Below, in pieces: positions 52,501 through 61,996 of a stretch of DNA of 64,000 nt; the first letter of the stretch is position 1; every line of letters starts with the position of its first letter. The translations under genes and the position numbers were made by a program. The stretch covers positions 46,665,452-46,729,451 of the forward strand of contig CM059972.1 of the NCBI GenBank assembly GCA_030490835.1. Reading direction: 5' to 3'. The stretch comes from Annona cherimola. Taxonomy: Eukaryota; Streptophyta; Magnoliopsida; Magnoliales; Annonaceae. The notes beneath the pieces are model-generated. The model was not told where the DNA came from and did not search any database. It saw only the letters and a program-made list of their open reading frames with translations.

Positions 52501-53775
52501 ATCTAACGGCATCTAACAGCATCTAACAGCATCTAATAGCATCTAACAGCATCTAACAGCATCTAATTTTTAAAATTAATAAGTTAATCCTAATTTAACA
52601 CCTGTAATATAATACTAGGTCCCTTATAATGTCATTTAGACCATAAATTCAGAATTTGAAACTCATATTATATGATTTAATAAAATCATCATAATCTAAC
52701 AGCGTCTAACAGCGTCTAACAGCATCTAACAGCGTCTAACAGCATCTAACAGCGTCTAACAGCGTCTAACAGCATCTAACAACATCTAATTTTAGAAATT
52801 AATAAGTTAATCATAATTTAACACCTATAATATAATCCTAGGTCCCTTATAATGTCATTTAGACCATAAATTCAGAATTTGAAACTCATATTATATGATT
52901 TAATAAAATCATCATAATCTAACAGCGTCTAACAGCATCTAACAGCATCTAATTTTTGAAATTAATAAGTTAATCCTAATTTAACACCTGTAATATGATC
53001 TTAGGCCCCTTATAAGGTTATTTAGATCTTAATTACGGAATTTGAAACCCAGTTAATATGATTTAAAAAAATCCAACTTAATCTAACGACGTCTAACGGC
53101 ATCTAACGGCATCTAACAGCATCTAACGGAATCTAACAGCATCTAACAGCATCTAATTTTTGAAATTAATAAGTTAATCCTAATTTAACACCTGTAATAT
53201 AATTCTAGACCCCTTATAAGGTCATTTAGACCTTAATTACGGAATTTTAAACCCATATAATATGATTTAAACAAATCCAACTTAATCTAACAGCGTCTAA
53301 CGGCATCTAATGGCATCTAACAACATCTAACAGCATCTAATGGCATCTAACAGCATCTAACAGCATCTAACGGCATCTAACGGCATCTAACAGCATCTAA
53401 TTTTTGAAATTAATAAGTTAATCCTAATTTAACACCTGTAATATGATCCTAGGCCTCTTATAAGGTCATTTAGACCTTAATTTCTGAATTTGAAACCCAG
53501 TTAATATGATTTAAACAAATCCAACTTAGTCTAACGGCGTCTAACGGCATCTAACGGCATCTAACAGCATCTAACAGCATCTAACGGAATCTAACAGCAT
53601 CTAACCACATCTAACAGCATCTAACCGCATCTAACATCATCTAACAGCATCTAACAGCATCTAATTTTTGAAATTAATAAGTTAATCGTAATTTAACACC
53701 TCTAATATAATCTTAAGACCCTTATAAGATCATATATGTCTTCAAAACCAAATTTGGAACCCAAATAAATATATT
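52501..53775. repeat. Compound minisatellite: (atctaacagc)n blocks with constant 127-128-bp spacers
   Basis: Six blocks of a 10-bp unit lie at 52501-52566, 52694-52789, 52917-52952, 53081-53156, 53285-53400 and 53529-53664. They contain 6, 9, 3, 7, 11 and 13 full units plus the same truncated atctaa. Between them lies one homologous spacer of 127, 127, 128, 128 and 128 bp (it contains attaataagttaatc and tttaacacctgtaatat). A diverged sixth spacer follows to about 53,775. Units vary mainly at one position (cagc/cggc/agcg). Confidence 0.95.
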
Positions 53776-53862
53776 AAATTATAATTAAAAATATTAACTC
53801 TACTTGATTTAATGAAATAAAAATTTATATAAAGAAATAAAATAGTAAAAAATATTATATAT

Positions 53863-56685
53863 ATTTTGGATGCCTGCGGGACACGCGATTATTTTTGTAA
53901 AAAAAAATATTCATTTGTTAAGGCTCGTAGGACATTTATATATTTTTAAAAAACAATACATTTATTTTTGGAGGCCCGCGGGACACATTTAAATTTTTAT
54001 AAAACATTATATTGATTGTTTGGACGCCCGCGGGACACATATATATTTTTATAAAAACAAAATACTCATTTTTGGACGCCCGCGGGACATGTATATATTT
54101 TTAAAAAGCATTATATTCATTTTTGGACGCCCGCGGGACACGTATATATTTTTATAAAAGCAAAATATTCATTTCTTGAGGCCCGTGGGACACATTTAAA
54201 TTTTTATAAAACATTATATTCATTTTTGGACGCCCACGGGACACGTATACATTTTTATAAAAACAAAATATTCATTTTTTGAGACCCGTGGGACATTTAT
54301 ATATTTTATAAAAACAATACATTCATTTTTTGAAGCCCGCGGGACACATTTAAATTTTTATAAAACATTATATTCATTTTTGGATGCCCACGGGACACGT
54401 ATATATTTTTATAAAAACAAAATATTCATTTTTTGAGACCCGTGGGACATTTATATATTTTATAAAAACAATACATTCATTTTTTGAAGCCCGCGGGACA
54501 CATTTAAATTTTTATAAAATATTATATTCATTTTTGGACGCACACGGGACACGTATATATTTTTATAAAAACAATACATTCATTTTTTGAAGCCCGTGGG
54601 ACACATTTAAATTTTTATAAAATATTATATTCATTTTTGGACGCCCACGGGACAAGTATATATTTTTATAAAAACAAAATATTCATTTTTTGAGACCCGT
54701 GGGACATTTATATATTTTATAAAAACAATACATTCATTTTTTGAAGCCCGCGGGACACATTTAAATTTTTATAAAACATTATATTCATTTTTGGACGCAC
54801 ACGGGACACGTATATATTTTTTGAAAAACAAAATATTCATTTTTTTAGGCCCGTGGGACACATTTAAATTTTTATAAAATATTATATTCATTTTTGGACG
54901 CCCACGGGACACGTATACATTTTTATAAAAACAAAATATTCATTTTTTTAGGCCCGTGGGACATTTATATATTTGAAAAAAATAATATATTCATTTTTGG
55001 ACATTCCGCGGGACACGTAGATATTTTTATAAAACATTATATTCATTTTTGGACGCCCACGGGACATGTATATATTTTTATAAAAGCAAAATATTCATTG
55101 TTTGAGGCCCGTGGGACATTTATATATTTTTAAAAAACAATATATTCATTTTTTGAATCCCGCGGGACACATTTAAATTTTTATAAAACATTATATTCAT
55201 TTTTGGACGCCCACGGGACACGTATATATTTTTATAAAAACAAAATAATCATTTTTTGAGGCCCGTGGGACATTTATATATTTAAAAAAAATAATATATT
55301 CATTTTTGGACGCCCGCGGGACACGTATATATTTTTATAAAACATTATATTCATTTTTGGATGTCCGCGGGACACGTATATATTTTTATAAAAACAAAAT
55401 AATCATTTTTTGAGGCCCGTGGGACATTTATATATTTTAAAAAAATAATATATTCATTTTTGGACGCCTACGGGACACGTATATATTTTTATAAAATATT
55501 ATATTCATTTTTGGATGTCTGCGGGACACGTATATATTTTTATAAAAATAAAATATTCATTTTTTGAGGCCCGTGGGACACATTTAACTTTTTATAAAAC
55601 ATTATATTCATTTTTGGACGCCCACGGGACACGTATATATTTTTATAAAAACAAAATATTCATTTTTTGAGGCCCATGAGACATTTATATATTTTTAAAA
55701 AATAATATATTCATTTTGGACGCCCGCGGGACACGTAGATATTTTTATAAAACATTATATTCATTTTTGGATGCCCGCGGGACACGTACGTATTTTTATA
55801 AAAAAAATATTCATTTTTTGGATGCCCACGGGACTCGTAGGTATTTTAGAAAAATAAATATTTTCGTTTTTGGTTGCCCGCGAGACACGTATGTATTTCG
55901 GAAAAATAAAATATTCATTTTCGGACGCTCGTGGGACACATACGTATTTTAGAAAATTGTAAATTTCATTTTTTGAACACCCGCGGGACGCATAGGTATT
56001 TTAGAAAAATGAATAATTCATTTTCGGACGCCCGCTAGACCCATATGTGTTTTTGAAAAGTGAAAATTTCATTTTTTGGATGCCCGCGGGACGCGTAGGT
56101 ATTTTAGAAAAATAAATATTTTCATTTTTGGTTGCCCGCGGGACATATATGTATTTTGGAAAAGTAAAATATTCATTTTTGGACGCCCATGGGACACTTG
56201 TATTTTTGAAAAATAAAATTTTCATTTTCGCACGCACGCGGGACACATACATGTTTTTGAAAAATGAAAATTTCATTTTCGGTACACTCGCGGGACACAT
56301 GTGTGTTTTTGAAAAGTGAAAATTTCATTTTTTGGACGCCCGCGGGACGCGTAGGTATTTTAGAAAAATAAAATTTTCATGTTTTGGACGCCCGCGGAAC
56401 ACATTTGTATTTTAGAAAAATAAAACATTCATTTTTGGACTCCCGCGAGACACATATGTATTTTAGAAAAAAAAATTCATTTTTGAACGCCCGTGGGACA
56501 CATATGTATTTTAAAAAATAAAATATTCATTTTTGGACGCCCGCAGGACACATATGTATTTTAGAAAAATAAAATATTCATTTCTAGATGCCCGCGGGAC
56601 ACATGTATTTTAGAAAAACAAAATATTCATTTTTTGGATGCACGCGGGACACATGTATTTTAGAAAAATAAAATTTTCATTAACC
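53863..56685. repeat. ~52-bp minisatellite array with CCCGCGGG core (array A)
   Basis: About 54 units of 51-53 bp: ttcatttttggacgcccgcg, gggacac, an AT-rich TATATATTTTTATAAAA-type arm, then the next unit. Part of the array (about 54,230-54,800) is a trimeric higher-order repeat of ~152-155 bp. From about 55,700 the AT arm changes to GTATTTTAGAAAAATAAA. The repeating ORFs on both strands arise because 51-bp units keep frame; they are not genes. Confidence 0.95.
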
Positions 56686-57284
56686 GCATCTAACAACATC
56701 TAATTTATTTATAATTTATGAAATTTTTACCTAATCAATGTATTTTGCGAGTACTTAATTATTTATTCGTGGGCTAAATACCTTTTGAACCAAATATCAA
56801 AAGTATATTTTTATGTAATCTTAAATTTGTCTATAAAATAGATTTATATTGCAATGTTTTTGAAAATATCAAAATATTAAGACAATTACATGTGTTACGA
56901 GGAATGAAATATACTATAAAAATAAACTTCGAATTATGCATTAGTATATTAATATAATTTTTACAAATTTAGTTAGATAAATCGTACACATATATATGTA
57001 CGCAGAGGTGGCCGTCGTTCCGTCAACACGGGTAAGTTTCGTTGACGGAACGACGCAAAAGCTGCGGCAAAAGTAAAATGAAGTCAAAATTGAGCCGCGT
57101 GGTCAAAATTAGGAAACTTGGTCGCTAAAAAGCCGTCCCAACATTGTAACAAAATAAGGCCGAATTAAATTTAACGAAAGTTAATCAAATATAATTAAAA
57201 TTGAAAATTAATTTAAATCCATATGAAAAGTATTAATTAAAATATATATCTTGCAAATTAAAATAAAATAAAATAAAATTAAAA
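56686..57284. other. Unique AT-rich spacer between two minisatellite arrays
   Basis: Begins with two relic 10-bp units (cgcatctaacaacatctaat, about 56,685-56,704) of the compound minisatellite. It contains the 14-bp hairpin at 57014-57054. No gene recognised. Confidence 0.7.
57014..57054. other. Perfect 14-bp inverted repeat (hairpin)
   Basis: gtcgttccgtcaac at 57014-57027 and its exact reverse complement gttgacggaacgac at 57041-57054, with a 13-nt loop. It is GC-rich in an AT-rich setting. It is not followed by a T-run, so a terminator-like role is not indicated. Confidence 0.85.
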
Positions 57285-58600
57285 TTCATTTTTGGAGGCT
57301 CACGTGACACATATATATTTTTAAAAAATAAAATATTCATTTTTGGAGGCCCGCGGAACACACACATATATATAGAAAACAAAATATTCATTTTTGGAGG
57401 CCCGCCGGACACATATATATTTTTAGAAAACAAAATATTCATTTTTCGAGGCCCGCAAGACACATATATTTTAGAAAAATAAAATATTCATTTTTTGAAC
57501 ACCCGCGGGACATAAATATTTTAGAAAATAAAATATTTATTTATGGAAGCACGCGGGACACATATATATTTTAGAAAAATAAAATATTCATTTTTTGAAC
57601 GCCCGCGGGACATAAATATTTTAGAAAATAAAATATTCATTTATGGAAGCCCGCGAGACACATATATATTTTAGAAAATAAAATATTCATTTTTGGAGAC
57701 CGCGGGATACATATATATATTTTAGAAAACAAAATATTTATTTTTGGAGGCAGCGGGATATATATATATATTTTTAAAAATAAAATATTCAATTTTTTGG
57801 ACTCCCGCGAGACATATATATATTTTAAAAATACAAAATATTCATTTATTGAGGTCCGCAGGACATATATATATTTTCAAAAAATAAAATATTTATTTTT
57901 TGGAGGCCCGCGGGACATATATATATTTTTAGAAAACAAAATGTTCATTTATGGACGCCCGCGGGACAGACATATATATTTTAGAAATAAAATATTTAAT
58001 TTTGGAGACCAGCGGGACACATATATATTTTATATTTTAAAAAATTCATTTTTGGATGCCCGCGGGACATAAATATATTTGAGAAAAATAAAATATTCAT
58101 TTTTGGAGGCCCGCGGGGCACATATATATTTTAGAAAATAAAATATTCATTTTTGGAGGCCGCGGGACACACACATATATATTTTTGAAAATAAAATATT
58201 CATTTTTAGGACGCCCGTGGGACACATATATATTTCAAAAATACAAAATATTCATTTATGGAGGCGCGCGCGAAATATATATATTTTTCAGAAAATAAAA
58301 TATATATTTTTGGACGCCCGCGGGACACATATGTATTTTAGAAAATAAAATATTCATTTTTGGACGCCTGCGGGACACATATATTTTAGAAAAATAAAAT
58401 ATTCAATTTTTAAATGCCCGCGAGACACATATGTATTTTAAAAATAAAATATTTATTTTTAGAGGCCGCAGGACACATATATACATATATTTTAGAAAAT
58501 AAAATATTCATTTTTTGGACGCCCGCCGAACAAATATATATTTTAGAAAACAAAATATTCATTTTTGGAGGCCGCGGGATACATGTATATATTTCGTGCA
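57285..58600. repeat. ~52-bp minisatellite array with CCCGCGGG core (array B)
   Basis: About 25 units of ~50-53 bp of the same family as array A (ttcatttttggaggcccgcg, ggacacatatatattttagaaaa). It mostly uses GAGG instead of GACG before the core and the TTTAGAAAA arm. It ends near 58,600. Confidence 0.93.
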
Positions 58601-60080
58601 ATAAAAAATATGTAGTTCAAAAACATTAGATTAAATAAAAGTAAAGAGATTAAATAAAAGTAATTATTTACTTAAGTTTAGAGAAAAATAAATTATATCT
58701 TAAATACATTAATTTAAACTTATTTAGTAAGATTTCATATTCAATTTTCGCATTTAATTATAAAAAGTGCTAATTAATTATGATTTTTATATGAACACTC
58801 TTCAAAAGTATATTTTTATATAATTTTTAATTTTTGTATAAAATAAATTTATTTTACAACATTTTTGAAAATATAAAAACATGAAAAGAATTACACATGT
58901 TAAGAAGAATTAAATAGACTAAAATCCTTAACTTCAAAATATGAATTAGTATTTAAATATAATTTTTACAAATTTCATTAGATAAATCATACACATATAT
59001 ACAATTATAAATATATTTTAAAATACCGATTATAAGTATATTTTAAAATAATTTGGTTAAATAATTAATTTGGTAAATAATTACATTTAATAGAAATTTT
59101 GGTAAATAATTAATTAATAGAAATTTTGGGATTGGTTAAATAATTAATTTGGTAAATAACTACATTCAATAAAAAATTTATAATAAAATTTATTAAAATA
59201 ATAAAATAATATTATTATAGTTTATATTGCAAATTTAACGTATTAATATACTAATTGTGATTTATTGATACTAGAATTAATAAATTTAAAATAAAAATAA
59301 AAAATATAACCGTTATATCCATAAAATCTTAACAAAGTGGTATGATTTTATGTAAACGAGGGCCATAAAATTTTGATAATTTTAAAAAAATATATAGAGT
59401 AATTTTCATCTTAACATATAAGCATTAATTAAACAAAATATATTTACGTTTTTAATACTAAAAATTATAGCGGTCACCCTCTATTGTTATAAATTTTTTG
59501 CAAATCAAAGTAAAGTAAGGTAAGAAACTTTATAAAAAGATAAAAAATTGTATTAAACTCACGCACCCGCAAAACTCCATTAAAAAAGATAAAAACTAAC
59601 CCGACATCCCACCCATGTGCCTTTTCACACACATTATTATATTAATAATTATATCTAAAAAAATAAATTTGATCTTCAATTACAATATATATTCAAATTC
59701 GTTAAGCTAATTATTTCACTATTCTAATTTTCAAATTTTTTTCATCTATATTTTATATAAAATCATTCAATTGACTACGTTTGTGAATTAAATAATTGGA
59801 CATCTATACAAATCTAAAAAATTCCAACTACATAAAAGATTTATTTTTACAAGTTTATTTAAAATATATAAATAGAAACTTTATTAAAAAATTACATTAT
59901 TTTGTAGTTATTTTATATCATTTTCACAAAATGTTAAGAGAAATTACAATGAAATTGGGGTTTTGATGCAATAAATAAGATATTTATATTTTATACACAA
60001 ATATTGTATTTATATAATTTGGGAATTTTATTAGATAATTGAAATTTTTTTGTAAAATTGTTTTGAAAAATAACAATCTG
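58601..60080. other. AT-rich, no gene recognised
   Basis: About 1.5 kb of very AT-rich sequence. A short direct duplication involving ggttaaataattaatttggt lies around 59,045-59,155. Nothing else is assignable. Composition changes sharply to GC-rich near 60,080. Confidence 0.6.
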
Positions 60081-60274
60081 CATGTGCACGAATTCAGGTA
60101 GTCCGCTAGACCAGTAGCCCTCTAATTTCTGTCCGTCGCGATAAATGGGCACGGTGCATCACCCTCTACGAATCGCAGCCGGCAGCCGCGCACCTCCTCA
60201 AAACCCACCGGTCGTCGGCCGCTAGATCGCCGATCGGAACAGACCGATGTCTCACCGATGGCTTGTTAACTGTG

Positions 60275-60703
60275 ATGCCTAACTCGCCGGACGCCTTCTC
60301 CGCTTCCAAGCTCACTCTGGAAGATGCCCGCAAGATCCTCGAGCCATTCAGCCCCGATCATCTCCTCGACATCCTCCAAAACGCGGTTATTCGCCATCCC
60401 GATGTCCTAGACGCCATCCGCTCCATAGCCGATCGTGATCTCACCCAGCGCAAGCTCTTCATACGTGGCCTTGGATGGGACACGACAACCGACGGCCTCC
60501 GCTCCCTCTTTTCTGCCTACGGCGATCTGGATGAGGCCGTTGTGATTGTCGACAAGGCAACTGGCAAGAGCAAAGGCTATGGCTTCGTTACTTCCAAGCA
60601 CATCGATGGCGCGCTGCTTGCGCTCAAGGAACCTAGCAAGAAGATCGATGGGCGATGGGCGGATGACTGTTACGCAGGAGGAGACGTGCGAGCGATCGGA
60701 TGA
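60275..60703 (+). pseudogene. UBA2-like RRM protein, truncated by a 7-bp duplication
   Basis: From ATG at 60275 the frame gives 142 residues. An N-terminal helical region ([19 protein letters not shown]...) is typical of UBP1-associated protein 2 (UBA2) proteins, which are nuclear hnRNP-like RNA-binding proteins. One RRM follows, with RNP2 LFIRGL at residues 61-66 and RNP1 KGYGFVTS at residues 100-107. The last RNP1 aromatic is replaced by Ser. After IDGR the frame is lost through a tandem duplication of gatgggc (60647-60653 and 60654-60660). The expected MTVTQ is found in the +1 frame at about 60,663, and that frame also ends soon, at 60746. Second RRM and C-terminus are absent (family members are ~400-500 residues). 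An upstream TTG at 60263 is in frame but not a credible start. Most likely a truncated gene copy. Confidence 0.75.
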
Positions 60704-60843
60704 GGAGGAGCGCAGGAGACTGCTGCGTGTGGGAACCCTTCTCTGAAATTTTTTCCCCAAAATGCCCTGATCAATCTCAACCGTATATTAAAAATCAATG
60801 GTTCAGATGAGACTTCCTACGAGAAAAACGCAAGACGCACTTC

Positions 60844-61125
60844 CTATGGGTTGGGCCTCGGACAGATTCTAAGAGGAGAATAGGCAAGCACTGGGTCCTG
60901 AAAGTCAATTCTACACTTTTCTTTCCAATTTCCGAATATTGCTGCTCTCTTCCGAATCTTTTTACTGTAACTCCTTGGGACATGACCCACCATAAGCACA
61001 ACTGGTCCATGATTCTTTGCTTTGGCAGCCAATCTACGTTGCCGCATGGAGTTTTGACCAGAGAACCCCATATACAGAGGCATCCCCTTGTGGGTTTCCT
61101 CATCGATTTCTCTACTCCTTCAGCT
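60844..61125 (-). CDS. Unrecognised ORF, possible C-terminal exon or gene fragment
   Basis: The minus strand reads EIDEETHKGMPLYMGFSGQ, then a basic stretch (RQRRLAAKAK), a VLMVGHVPRSYSKKIRKR segment, and ends DPVLAYSPLRICPRPNP with a stop near 60,844. Composition and basic/hydrophobic patterning look protein-like. I do not recognise the family, and no start codon with good context is visible, so it may be a terminal exon or remnant. The neighbouring frame on the same strand (60,795-61,103) is also open. Direction is opposite to the UBA2-like copy. Confidence 0.35.
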
Positions 61126-61996
61126 GAGCACTAGAATAATACCCCACGTGATGTCGGGGCCCAATTTCTATCCAACGTTAATCTGCACAAAGGAAATTCG
61201 ACTAATATTTCGGTTACTGACCAACTTTCTAATCGCATGCCATGCTTTTCATTACCACCACCCTTGCTCCAGTCATTATAAAGATTGTTAATTCATGGCG
61301 CGTACAAACAGTACTGAATTAGCCCAAAAATAAATAAATAAATAATGAAAGGAGCTCTGTAGTTCCCAGTTTGGTCCCTCCCAGCAATAAAGAGACTAAT
61401 GCAAAGTTTAAATTAAAAAGTATCTGACAACATAATCTCTGCTTGAAGAATGATCGGTAGATAGAGTGGGTCCCTTATCAAGGATGCCAGGCTTTTCATG
61501 TCATCAAAACATATCAAAGTGGGGAGAAAGACATCTAAAAAGGCCACCTTCTGTGAATGTTCCCATGGTCACATCATATGAATGCAAAATCCTCTTGAGC
61601 ATGCCCTTTCTGTAAAGTAATGTCATGTTCCGCACATATGAATTGTTTTGCCTAGAAAAAAATTTACTTCCAAGGTAAAAAGAAAGGACAAAATTATTGA
61701 AAATCCCAAGGTCGCATAACAGAACTACCTAGATTTTGGCCTTTGTCCAAACATCCATGGATTATTTAACGTTGTCAAATATAATTTCAGTGACTTCCAT
61801 ATGGCTAAATTTACTAATATCTATATCTCTGACAGTCCAAATCAAAACATAACCCTTTTAGTATCTTTGTACTACCTGCTTCCTTTGATATATTAAGCCA
61901 AAAATTTGTACACAACTCTTTCAGTCTCCCTCCACTGTTTGCTTCCCTTGATAATTTGACATATCAAACTTGCTAAAAGCTTGAACCACAATGCAC
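61126..61996. other. 3' flank of the LysM receptor gene, no other gene seen
   Basis: Non-coding by inspection. It contains an (AAAT)n-like run at about 61,328-61,345. AATAAA-like signals on the minus strand downstream of the stop are not distinctive. Confidence 0.5.

Noticed and set aside
52501..53775. CRISPR-like array (short repeats with regular spacers)
   Set aside because: Here the short unit is tandem and the 127-128-bp spacers are all homologous to each other, the opposite of CRISPR; the host is a plant nucleus.
54384..58629. ORFs with repeating GTRIYFYKNKIFIF-like or KMNILFSKNIYV-like peptides in the 52-bp arrays
   Set aside because: Open frames occur on both strands because 51-bp units keep phase. 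There is no start context, no consistent strand, and they stop at each indel.
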